NCBI GenBank assembly: GCA_019055375.1
Contig: JAHQIW010005958.1
Location: 62,001-126,000, forward strand
Length of the DNA: 64,000 nt
Direction of reading: 5' to 3'
DNA from: Parelaphostrongylus tenuis
Lineage: Eukaryota; Nematoda; Chromadorea; Rhabditida; Metastrongylidae
The number at the start of each line of letters is the position of its first letter. Positions within the stretch are counted from its first letter, which is position 1. This document shows positions 12,601 through 23,600 of the stretch, piece by piece. The notes under the pieces are model-generated. The model was not told where the DNA came from, searched no databases, and saw only the letters and a program-made list of their open reading frames with translations. The position numbers were made by a program, and so were the translations under genes.

Positions 12601-15600
12601 TTCCCTCCTTGCTATAATGCAGGGCTTAATGAGGGGCGGGGGTCACTGAAGAGGAGTCCGAAACCTCCGAAACACCGGTGTATGGCCCTAGCCTACCAAC
12701 CTCGTTTAGGCTGAAAACATTCTTTTTTTTGGAATTCTTACATTTATCTCCTGAAAACACTGTCATTCAGCACTTACACATAAACCTGTATACTATAACA
12801 AGTAAGCATACACTACTATTGTCACATGTATTAGCTGTGCGCCCTAATCATCGGCTAATTCGTGCATGCGCTAATACCCCTTCTATTTTTCTCAACTGCG
12901 CACAAGTTTTCAAGTTTGAAGTGTGAAGAGTTTATAAACAACAGGCAACGAATGGAGTGAGGACTCAAGTGTCGCAGAAACCTCATTTTTATCAATAGCA
13001 CGATTTATCGTGTTCTATTGCATAGGAACGTTTCATTCTGTCTGCAACATGTAAAAACCGAGCTTGTGTATTGTATTGTGTATTGATGAGAAATGGTGCC
13101 ACAATCTTGAACTGTTCAAGTCATATCCTATCTGAGCCAAAAATGTTTGATCCTCCACAGACGAGATAGCATTTTGGATTTTGGATAGGAAACATGTTGG
13201 AGAACAAATTCATTTCTATGTGCCACAAAATTATCTTTGAGCCACGCATGTCATGTGGTCTGTTATAAAAGGGCTGACTTATAAAACCCGAAAAAATTTT
13301 CATTTCTCTTCCTCCCATATGTAAATCAGGGAGTAGTTATTCAAAAGATTTAAAAAGTAGTAGCAAACTCTGTCTAGGCGTCGAAGTGCAGTCATCTTGA
13401 TATACCCTAAAAAAGACTGTTTTATGCAATTCCAAAGTTTGGTATGTCAGTGGCTTACGGTCTCGCCCGCCTCGATAGAGCCATCGCCCCACCAGTCATC
13501 CGTAGTGATAATAGGAAATGGGAAGACATATTGCGACCAGATAACTTGAAATTTTATCTGAATTATCACTTAGTCGATGGCTTGCGCTGTTGCAAGTACA
13601 TAGACACTGCCTTTCAAACGACTGTCTTGTACGTGAGCCACTGACATTCCTGAAAAACAGTTGACTAAGAAGAAGTTATTTTGAATTTGAAAATGACAAA
13701 GTTTTGAGTGAGTCTTGTGGAAGACCCAAAGGAAACTTCTCAAATTCAACATAAATAATTAGGTTCAATGCAGATATGTGTTTAGCAGGCTAAACCGTTG
13801 ATGGTTCTTGATGACGGATCGATAGTTTGTATCGCAGAAAGATTGATAGCAGAACGGAAGTTTCTTCAGCGCATTTGGTTAACACGTGCCATGGAAGGAG
13901 TTAATTGCGGGTTCGACTCCTGTTTGAGGTTCAAAGTATTGCATATCACTCAGTATTATCGAATATATCTTTGTGATACATAATCCTGCTGAATCCGACT
14001 GCATTAAAAGCCTTCTAGTTGTTCCAGAAGTTGCCAGTAAACGTAAACGGTCTGTGTCGCCAAGACAAATACAGACATCCTCTCACTATATTGTCTTTGG
14101 GTCCTAATGTGACGTTCCACCAGAGCTCTTTAGATTCATTTTCTGCATTCATTTTTCATAATCACCTTCAAAGACGTATGGTCTTCTCAGAATTTTGCTC
14201 AAATCCATATAGAACTCTTCAACCTTGTTTTCGTTGTTACTTGACGTTATTTAGAAAAGAACAACGACTAAAAAGCGTAGCACACAAGCATACTTTCGAA
14301 ATTGCTGAGATTTGAGCCATTGAATGATTATTGAACGTCCAACAAAAGCAGAAAGTGTCTTGTCTTTCATGAGATGAAATATGTGTCCTGATAGCGTAGT
14401 AATGTCAAAATTACTTGCAAAAATATTTTGTAATCGAGAGCATAAACATGCACGCATACACAACTATGCTCACCTAAACAGAGGACTTATGTGCCAAATC
14501 GGCCCCGTGAAATCAGAGTGTCTTCTCTTAATGCACCTGTATCATGCGGAGACATAGAATCGCTCTGCTTCGCAGTTATCTTATCTTCAAGAGATGGACC
14601 AAGTGACCTTGAAGCTAACCGGCTAGCGGTACCAATGTCAGAGAATTCCGTGGTAGATATGATTGATACTGACAATACTGCACTGAAGAAATTCAGTAGA
14701 TTCTCCGAAAAGACTGCTAAGTTTATCGTCGGCGGTGTGTGATACATAACAACCCGTAATGAACCGCCCATTAACATGGTCGAATCATAATCACTATTGA
14801 TACACTAATCAGTAATCAGGTTCTGGCCCAACAAATTAACCTTTTGAGATCATCGCTCTATTTTTGGCTCAAAAATAGAAGAAAAGCTTGAAATATACTT
14901 CGGAGGCTTAAGAAATCGATTTCAAAAGCTATGACTATCGTAACACTAGAGTGTACGTACGGTACGTTTTGCATTAAATTACTACTCACCAGGCCAGAAT
15001 TGGTTGAGGCGTACGTGATATAAAAAACAGTGTGTAGTGTATTGCAGGCTAATCTAAGGACCGAGGGACTAAGACCAGCTCTAATTCTCGAATATAATAC
15101 TTTTCATCGCCGTCACAATACGCTCTTCGCTTGGGACTGTATCCAATTTTTGATGCTGAACTTGTGCCACTACACAGTAGGTTAGATGCGAGTCATCACC
15201 ATGGCTTTGCCATATTTTTACTGCGTGAAGTCATCTTGACATCTTAGTACAATCTCTGGAGTAGCCGTTCTTTCTTCTAAATCCTGAACCACATCTACTA
15301 ATAGATTGCGGGAAAAGTTCTCAGAAATGGCCTGTAAAACATTTGATTATGCGACTATTACACCCGAAAAAGACAAACTGAAGTAACTATCAACTAGATA
15401 ACGTTCGTCAAACTTTTTGAACCACCTGCACACCGTACTTTTGCTAAAGTGTCTTCACCACAAGCAAGATTGATGCGTTCTTTTGCCACCGTTGCATTTG
15501 AACACAACAGCCATTTGTGCATTGTCAACAACCTAAATTGCTCGCTTGTTAACTCCATCTTAAAATAATTAGATGAATTATATACCAATCAACGCAGGAG

Positions 15601-16918
15601 AAAACGGGCTTTTGAATAGTTCAAAAACACAAAAAAAGGCCGACACCCGAAAAAGTTACGAGCATTTTCTCAGAACTTTTTTCGTGAACCTATTGAATTT
15701 CTCGAGACAGCGAGAATAGACAGCGGGAATTAGGAAGCAGTTAGAAAACCCTTTACAGCTTTCGTTTAGACCTCTAAGGATAGACTAAATAGTCGTACGA
15801 TCAAACGATTCGAGATTACTGACCTAGGAGATATCTGTGAATTTATCCAATTAATGACTTGATAAACTTTCGAAGAATATGGTAATACCAAAGTTGAATG
15901 GAAGAAGCATTTCAAAAATTAAACAAGATATCATTGTTTTTATCGAACTGTTCTAGGAGGAAACATTCCGCGCGTATGCACGTGAGACTGTAAACAGACA
16001 CCGCGTCTACAAAATGGATCCAGCACTATGGGGGGTGAGTCGCGAATTTTTTCAGATTTTGTGAGAAATTTTTTTTCCTGTCTATCAGAGGCTTTCTTCC
16101 TTTTGAAATACGAAAAATTTTTAGCTTTGACATAAGCAGAATTTCTAACAATATGCCTATAATGATTGAATTCACATCTCAAAAAGCTCAAAAGGATGAA
16201 ATTCTCGGCAGTGAAAAAGACTACCTACTTTCATCAGTAAGATTTCAACACTGATTGGATGATCAGCTTGATAAACACTTTATTCTATAGCAGTACGGTT
16301 GCCCAGCGAGAAGTGAAAGCTGACTGTCATAGATGTGGTTCGTTACACAGGTTCCCGCACAACGGGGAGGGGGAGCTGTGATTCTGTTACTGGACACACA
16401 AGATTAGATTTCTTCGATCATAAAAATTGCTTGTTTCGAAAAGTGATATAGCACGGCTACGTCAGAGCTTTCGCAAGAGTCTACTCGGGGTATCTTTAAC
16501 ATTTATGGGGAGCACCGATTCGTTTATAACCGATGATACCAAAACAAATCCAAAGAACCCCATAGATAACGAATGCATAGCAACGAATTGAATTCAAGAT
16601 GTGCTAAGAGGTTTACAGGACAAGAATATATAGTGATATTTTAAACATCATGTAAAACAAAACGTACTCCTTTTTGATATTTTTAACACTACCATAAATT
16701 ATGGTACCAACGTGCAATAAACGGAAGAGCAAGCATAGTCATTTTGATGTGAAAGACATTCACAATACTTTCAGGCGTTTTTCACGGTGTTTGTGAACTT
16801 TTTGGATTCTCGTGGTGCTGTGACCGACGAACAGAAGGCCGCATGGAAAGAACTTGGCAAAGTGTTTGATGAGGAATGTCAGAACCATTTGAAAGAGCTC
16901 GGCCTACCTCATGTTTGA
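9688..16918 (+). CDS. Nematode globin gene 1 (five exons seen; one-base slip in first exon)
   Basis: Haem globin of the nematode body or secreted type, expected to bind oxygen. Exons by splice site and phase: 9688-9796, 10334-10417, 10726-10789, 15957-16034, 16775-16918 (stop TGA 16916-16918). Readable motifs in order are LSPAEVKK, then SLETVPIGKSPKEIQNGKDF, YKYMFTHHPDLRRYFKGAES, KQGQRILLA, ETVNRHRVYKMDPALW, and the C-terminal AWKELGKVF and HLKELGLPHV. His of NRHR is the expected proximal haem ligand; Tyr in the FYKY stretch and Gln in KQGQ match the Tyr-B10/Gln-E7 pattern known from nematode globins (assignment inferred). All exons have GT/AG borders; AATAAA lies at 16970-16975. The first listed exon is 109 nt where its paralog has 108, because of a seven-A run at 9710-9716, so the frame breaks between AEVKK and SLETV. 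An upstream signal-peptide exon is expected but I could not find it. Intron 10790-15956 carries several repeats. Confidence 0.88.
10880..11110 (-). repeat. tRNA-like repeat, family C variant, in globin 1 intron
   Basis: GACTTGAATCCGCCTTTCAC, GAGTGGAGCGTGCTACCACT and ACACTACAGAGGC give boxes on the - strand. Related to the variants at 36.8-37.3 kb. Confidence 0.6.
12279..12732. mobile_element. Palindromic element B1, flanked by a 16-bp direct repeat
   Basis: Starts CATAAGATCGACTGTTTTTT, then a long arm beginning AAGCCTGAACGAGGTTGG with CAGGGCCATACACC and GTTTCGGAGGTTTC; the arm returns in reverse complement and the element ends CATTCTTTTTTTTGG. It is flanked by AATTCTTACATTTATC at 12263-12278 and again at 12733-12748. 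Arms are about 185 bp with a loop of about 80 bp that again contains ATCCATGAGATCGACT. The T-run at one end and the long direct repeats suggest retroposition. It lies in an intron of globin gene 1. Confidence 0.8.
13236..13300 (+). repeat. Foldback family A, arm fragment
   Basis: Contains GAGCCACGCATGTCATGTGG and TCTGTTATAAAAGGGCTGAC, the first part of a family A arm, with no partner arm nearby. It lies inside the long third intron of globin gene 1. Confidence 0.7.
13840..13975 (+). repeat. tRNA-like repeat fragment
   Basis: ATTTGGTTAACACGTGCCAT and GCGGGTTCGACTCCTGTTTG followed by GCATATCACTCAGTATTA resemble family C with a preserved B-box. Truncated 5'. Confidence 0.5.
14085..14265 (-). 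mobile_element. RTE-like LINE fragment (endonuclease region)
   Basis: GGTCCTAATGTGACGTTCCA, CCTTCAAAGACGTATGGTCT and TCCATATAGAACTCTTCAAC align with 42900-43060 in the larger element, same strand. It lies in the globin gene 1 intron. Confidence 0.7.
14482..14742 (+). CDS. Candidate terminal exon, unassigned
   Basis: After an AAACAG acceptor an 86-codon frame runs to TGA, with TYVPNRPREIRVSSLNAP, CGDIESLCFAVIL, DGPSDLEANRLAVPMSENSV and KFSRFSEKTAKFIVGGV. The opposite strand is also open over most of this stretch (SLGPSLEDKITAKQSD), so strand is uncertain. It is less AT-rich than its flanks. It lies inside the third intron of globin gene 1, so it could be a nested gene's end or a piece carried by a mobile element. 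Confidence 0.3.
   Translation, partial: RTYVPNRPREIRVSSLNAPVSCGDIESLCFAVILSSRDGPSDLEANRLAVPMSENSVVDMIDTDNTALKKFSRFSEKTAKFIVGGV
15060..15595 (-). mobile_element. Mariner transposase relic (N-terminal part)
   Basis: Translation of 15394-15588 on the - strand gives MELTSEQFRLLTMHKWLL and INLACGEDTLAKVRC, the helix-turn-helix start of mariner-family transposases. Downstream sequence is degraded. It sits in the last large intron of globin gene 1. Confidence 0.6.
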
Positions 16919-17639
16919 GGCGAACTTTGTTCATGTCATACATATGCCGTATTTCACCGAATTTCTTTCAATAAACACTCTATTTGAAAATGATTTGCTT
17001 ATCCATCGTAGTGATTTGTAACTAATTTCTCCAATTTCTAATCGCTGTTCTACGTACAAAAACTGTGCTTGATCAAATTGTACCGTACTTGTGGCCTTTG
17101 TACCTCAGATTTTCATTAGAGCTGAGACAAGGAAATTAATGCAGTTTGGTAATTAATTCTGAACCCACAAAACAGAGCCCGTGATGGCCAGCTAGAAATG
17201 AAACATACATTGAATCTCTCAATTGCACAGAAATCACTTGAACATGGACGTCACTTATTTTCGGTCTGCCTAAAAGCGCCTAGGTGTATCAAAGCAAAAG
17301 AGAAGAACTGAAGTTCTAGAATTATGAGAACATTCAAACGGCTGTGAGAGGGTTACTCTGATAATGCAGCGTGGTGGATATTATTGATGTTGGTATCAAA
17401 CTACTGCAGCACACTAAACCGTGTTTCAGTTCCTTCCTTCCACTCCGAAAATATGAACTCATCGGCAAGTAATTTTAACATTCTAGAGCAAATTATTATT
17501 TTTTCTAATTAGCCTGAGTTTACACAGGACAGAGTTGCAAAGCGTGAGCTTAAATTGCCTCGCATTTTGGTTCGGACCTCTAGCAAATGGTCGATGTCCG
17601 TCATAGGTAATCGTCTCCTAATTTGGTGATGTTTTCATT

Positions 17640-18285
17640 TTTTGGAATGGCATTTACTTGAAAAATCGAGGCTGGCGATCAACGAAGTTAGTAAGATAAC
17701 CTTCGAGTTGACTGTGGACTTTAAATTTTTTTCTCCCATAGATGTTGCAAAGCGCGGAACAGGCGATAATGCGATGATGCAACATCAGAACCATACGGTG
17801 GATATGGAACTATGGTCTAGCCCATTCTTGAAATTACAGCGAGTCAACTCTGGAAAGTGAAACTGAGCGCGGGATTTCTGCTTATAGAAAAGCAAAATAG
17901 CTACTTTTCTGAAGGAATTTGTATTTGAAAATATTGATCGAATTCCCACGCTTTTATTTATTCCTCTCGCACTCAACTTTACTTTCCAAAGTTGACTTGC
18001 TACATTTTCAAGAAACGGGGCTAGACCATAGTACATATCCACCATATTGTTCTGATGTTGCACCATTGGATCATCACCGCTTTCGCGCTTTGCAGCATCC
18101 ATGGGAGAAAAAAAAATTCAAAGTCCACAGTCAACTCCGAAGTGATCGTACTGACTTTTTTAATCGCCAGCCTCAATCTTTTGGAGGAACGCATCGAAGT
18201 TTTATGCGGAAATTGCTTACATGTCATTGATTATGATGACGATCACATTGTCGGTCGCTTGATTCCTTCAAATAAGTAGCAACGA
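17640..18285. mobile_element. Two mariner 3' ends in head-on inversion
   Basis: On the + strand 17990-18240 reads YPPYCSDVAPLDHHRFRALQ, then SQLRSDRTDFFNRQPQSFGG and IDYDDDHIV in shifted frames: the PPYSPDLAPSDYHLF C-terminal region of a mariner transposase. Sequence at 17640-17870 is its reverse complement (GTTGACTGTGGACTTTAAAT against AAAGTCCACAGTCAAC). The pair forms a hairpin of two 3' fragments between the two globin genes. Confidence 0.7.
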
Positions 18286-18384
18286 ACCAATAAAAGTGCT
18301 GCAATGCTGAAGATATTATGGAACGGCACAATGTACGTCATACACTCGTTAAGTGCTGCCTAGAACGCTATCATTATTCATAAA

Positions 18385-18700
18385 ATGCTAGAGAATGAAA
18401 CTCTCCGCGTTGCCCAGTCCCTGAGAGACACGCCACACCGTGGTCCTCATCTAGTGTCGGTTAAGGTGCCTAGGATGCATCTCTGGCTTTCAGAACTACT
18501 TGCAGTGGCCTCTAATGTATCAAATCAATGCTGCTGTCCTCCCACACACGTCTGGTACCAATTCACCCCGACCCCTGAGAAATGGGAGGCTCGGTGAATC
18601 TTGAGCGTTGAATCGAAACCATCACCCATCCATCAATCTACCACTTGTGTGTCGCGGAGCACCATTAACCACTACGCCACACGTGCTTAAAGTTAATCAC
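18385..18700 (-). mobile_element. SINE related to family D, diverged
   Basis: Contains CCAGTCCCTGAGAGACACGC, GGTACCAATTCACCCCGACC, and TGTGTCGCGGAGCACCATTA with ACCACTACGCCAC, the reverse-strand tRNA-like head. Open frames here are by-products. Confidence 0.55.
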
Positions 18701-19574
18701 ATAGAATTCATTTGTAGACCTATTTTACAATTGTCTTCAACTATTTCTGCTATGGAGAAAGCACGGCATGAATTCCACCTGAACCTTCCCATCTTATCTC
18801 GCTCATCCATTAGTTACCTTAAAATTTTTCACTAGTATCCGAATAAGGAGTTACAAAATTGTTGCTCTTCACCACAATTACTTAAAATGCAAGTTGACGA
18901 ATGAATGCGTGGAAAAGAACGTCTTTAGTTGCTTTCCGTTGATGACTTCTTTGAGTCTTCTTATCTTCACTGTCCTCATTTCTATACTGAGTGCTTCGAA
19001 TTGTCGCACTATAATAAAAAAAATTGCCAAGTAAATGCAAAATTCTTGCTGTGGGCGTGTTATGTAACCCTCAATTCACCTTCGACTTCGTGGAATAATC
19101 GCTTAATTACCACTTCAAGATCATTTTCTCAATAGCAGATACGAAATTTATTAGAAAATAGTCATGTTTTTTCTAAAGTTTGTATGTATTGTTTGAAGCC
19201 TTGCAGCAACGATATGAATTCTGAAGCCTTTCTCTAGTGATGAAATAACTACAGTGTTAAATTTGTTTCTTTGCTGACACTGCTACCTTTTTCTTTCTCT
19301 CTCTCGCTCTCTTCCTTGTCGCTCTGTCTTGTCTCGTCATATCGAAACGTCTTAAAAATGTCCTTTTTGATAGATATAGGTTGTGAAGCAAAAGTTGAAA
19401 TCCTTCTAAGACATTGACTTCGGCTTATGGTTGAACCACGACCTCAAAACTTTATTTGATGCAGACCTTGAATTCTGATGAAACAAGAACTCCAAACACG
19501 TAGTCCGAAATTTACTATAGTACACTGGTAGATTCAAGCTCTAATAAAAGTGGATATTACAGACTTGTAGTTCT

Positions 19575-19700
19575 AAACTGGAGGTGCCGTGGTCGAGAGG
19601 TTGTGATGCTCGCCGCGGCGGGCGTGGAGCCGAGCTTCACCCACCCTCCCAGCACTCCCCGGCACTCAATAACAACGTCTTATCGAACACCACAACCAGG
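19575..19700 (+). mobile_element. SINE family E, head fragment
   Basis: GTGCCGTGGTCGAGAGGTTG, TGATGCTCGCCGCGGCGGGC and GTGGAGCCGAG form a tRNA-like head. The rest is lost. Longer - strand copies exist at 31.0, 45.9, 51.7 and 60.5 kb. Confidence 0.6.
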
Positions 19701-20664
19701 CTATCCTCGAGATTGCATGGAGACTTGCTCAAGTATTCTACAACGTCCAAAAAGAAGGCGAAAAACGAGTTGAATGCTATAAGTACTGGAACGGCACAGT
19801 GGAAGAAAAACACTTGAAGATAGCTCTTTAAGTGTCTAAAATACTTCTGAACTATGCCAGACTATATATAAAGATTATCTCCGTTCAACTCACTTTTTCA
19901 AATTTCTAGAAAGCGTTGATTGCAAACGATGCAGATTTCACTCGTCTATGAGGTGATCAATTTTGATCAGAAAGTCAATGCCATTCTTGAAGCATAAGCG
20001 ATTTGTGAAGAATTGAAAAAGTGGCATAGGAGTAATGCAAGGATTTTATATCTGAAAACCGGATGCTCTGAGGAAAAACCTGTGATTATGCTCAACAATT
20101 CACTTTTGGGAATTTTTCTGACAGAAAGCATTTCTATGGTATAAGACGTTTCCCTTGAAATATTCCTGCTTGTTTTTTGATTCAAGCAGACCGAAGCGTG
20201 AAAGCCTGTGCACGTAAAGAGCAAAAGAAAATTCTAGGTAATAAGAGGGGTCATTGACTGATGAAGACAATTCATAACAGAGTAAACTTTTGAGTTCTCA
20301 AACATCGATTAGGTGAAACAACATTTCCGTGTGCAGTTAAAAGCATGTGAAAGGTGCACCGATGAATTGAAGTGAATGGAAATTCTTTTTTTTTGTGAGT
20401 TATTTTGATTACGCTGAGTGAGCGATGACCAAGTTTTTTTTTTATCAACGATTTACGAAGCGACTGGTAAATTTGACAAACTTTATTTTCTCTCTTCTTT
20501 TTCCAGATCAAATCAAAACATATACAAAGGGGTGGAAAACTTTTGTAACTTTAATTCATTAATTTAGGTAGATACCTTGCAAATCACTAAGTAATGTTAG
20601 CACAGCTTATTTAGAATTAGAATCTTTGAATTGTTCAAATGTGTAAGAGTGGGGAATAGTCGCA

Positions 20665-23600
20665 TCAAACATATGGCAAGCCAATGTTCTTCAAGTGGCT
20701 CTGAGATTCTTCGTTGAACACTTTGCCAAGTTCCTTCCATGCAGCTTTCTGTGATTCCGATACAGTACCACGAGTCTCCAGAAAATTCACAAACACTGTG
20801 AAAAATACCTGAATGTGGTGTACAACATATGAACTTATTTCGCAATTTGTTCAAATGTATTCTTATGAAGCACCAAGCAAATCGACTACATTATTGGGTT
20901 GGCAAGAAATTTGGCGGACTTTTTCGTTTTCGTTGTCTGTTTCTCATGCATTTGAATTTTTGTTTTTCAGCGGTTTAGAACAGCTTCTTACGGTTATTTT
21001 GATATATAACATTTGCACATTTGCCTTAAGATAGAATTGTACCGAAAGAAAAACGATTGTTGATGCTACACAAGTATCGTTAACGACGGAGACGGCTCAA
21101 TTACATTCGAAGTGGCTTGCCGGTCAATCTCTTGTGGGCGAAAGGCTCGTTGCCTGTGCATCAGATTTCCATTTCCAGCCATGAATTCATCGAAACGATC
21201 AAAAACGGCAGTTTTTCCAACTGCTCCGTCACCCTATTCCTCGTTAATCCAGCGGAAGTCTCAGCACACTAGAGCTAAGCGATACTCGTGTTGCATCAAC
21301 AATCGTTTTTGCTCTCAAAAACAATTCCATCTTAAAACAAGTTTATAGGTGTTATATCTCAAAATAACAGCAGAGGTTGCTCTAAACGAAGGTAGAAGCA
21401 AAAACTCGAACACCTGGTAAATAATCCGCAAAACTAGAAAGTTTGACGAATTTCTTGCTAACCCAATATCTTTGCGAAGCTCCAGTAAAAATTCAACTCA
21501 AAGGGAAAGTGAGGACCAAAATCTGATGAAGAAACAATGTTATGGACAGCGATTCAAATCACTGCGCCTCCTGGGAAGGCGACAGTGATGGAAAGTCAAA
21601 ATAATGTATATTTAGAACAGTCTCATATATTTCATCGATAGACCGAAAGAAACTTCCTAAAATTTCTCTTAGTAACCACCCGTTTCTTTCTCTTGCAGTT
21701 TAAAGGTGAGCAAGATGAATCCGTATAAAAGCATAAATAGGTTATTGGAGCTTACCGCCCAAATTTCTGGTTCCATTTTAAAAGTACGGTGTTTATTAAT
21801 TATTTCACGCGTGAATGCACGGAATGTTTTTTCCTAAAATAGACAGCTCATTAAAATCCGATTCTCTACATAAATTTCTTCATCAACTTTTTCCTCAAAT
21901 CGCTTAGTTTTTTTTTTATCTCAAAATCCCTTTCCCTTCATTAGCCACGTAACTCTATAAGACGTCACAAATGTTATTGATTCTCGTCTTTTAATCGTAA
22001 TACCATGTGACGCTTCGATTTTGTAGAGGAGATTTTACCCCTTCACGATTCAATGTTTCGATTTCGGTAAATACGTGCCTCGGATGCTTCGCTCCTTATG
22101 TAAATATATTGCCTCTGGGGCCAATTAAATCTAAAATTTCGCACTTACAATAATCCTTTTTAGAGGCTAGGATTTTTTCAAACAGTGCACAAAGCAAACC
22201 AAGCAATTGCACGGTGGTTTCAAGAAACAAGTTTGCCACGTCTTTATTGATTACTGATTACTAAACAAATGATGATTTCGGTGTACATAAAACCTATGTG
22301 CTAAAATGACACGCTTTAATGAAAAGCCACTCAAGTATGACTGCAAGAGTTAGCCGCTGTGCTAGTTTTGAAAGGTAGCAGATTCGACAAGGTTATTCCG
22401 TTTCTAATGCGGCTGGAAGAATGCATCGAGGGTGATTTGGGACATCCTACACAAGACCTCTCCTATAACTATATTAGAGGATGTCCTTCACCAAAATTAC
22501 TACTCACATTAACTCGAGAAATACGAGTGAAGGTAATCGAGTTGAAGAAGTTCTTGAGTAGCATATCTGCGAAATTCATTTCCGTGGAGAAACGTAGGAA
22601 AACCATGGCGACTGACGACGCTTACAAAAAGTGTCTCAGAGAACGCAGAGTTTTCATTGAAAATGGAAATGGCGCAAGGTAAATAGCTTTTCTGATGACT
22701 GTTCAAAATAAACAAGTTAGTGACAAAGTTGGATTTCTGGCAAAAGACGGTACTTTTCTCAGTGATACAATAAATAAGTCTGAGAGCTTTACAGACTCAT
22801 AGCAGAGAGTCTGCTGTACCACTTGAAATGCAATGTAACTTCTGAAAAGATCGGTTTAGTTTCAAATGTGCTTATGATTCAATTTTTCCAGCAAATCGAA
22901 AACGTAGTTCACAATTTTGTAATTTACAACGCAGGCGCGAAACTGAGAATATCAATTACAACCGAGTGTCATCTTACCCAGTTAAATAACATTCTGTGCT
23001 CTAAAAAGTTTTTGTGTTCAAAATCTAAGTTTCCAAATAAAATGATGGAAAAAAACCTCAGGAGGAATTCATTTTAGAACAGAGGAATATTCATCTTACA
23101 GTGAGCCCTGATCTATACGCCAATGTTTTTTAGATAATTAATCAGAAATGATTATTATTTGACCGCCACTTGCGGTATTACGATGCTACAATATACCCAA
23201 TAATGTAGAGTGCTGAGCAAAAACGTCTGCGTCAGCCGGGATTCGAACCTCAATTTCACTCTTTCCGGGAGCATATGCTAAACGTTGCACCACCAATGCT
23301 CGTTTTGCACTCCACTCTTCCAACGCTACAACGCGTTATCTGTCAACAGCCATTCGTCCACGGTCAGGCAGGGTAGTCGCCATCGACATGGGACCCACCT
23401 GTGTTGGCAGATATTGGGTATCAATAATCAATCACAAATGATTTCTATTTGACCGCCACATGCATTATTGGGTATATTGTACCATCATCACACCGCAAAT
23501 GGCGGCCAAATAAAAATCATTTCTGATTGATTATTGATACCCAATATCCGTCAGCACAAGTGGGTTCAGTGCCGCTAGCGGCTGCCCCGCCAGACCGTAG

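Noticed and set aside
18385..18835. Open frames of about 70 codons as possible genes
   Set aside because: They fall in a diverged reverse-strand SINE; no family or splice support.
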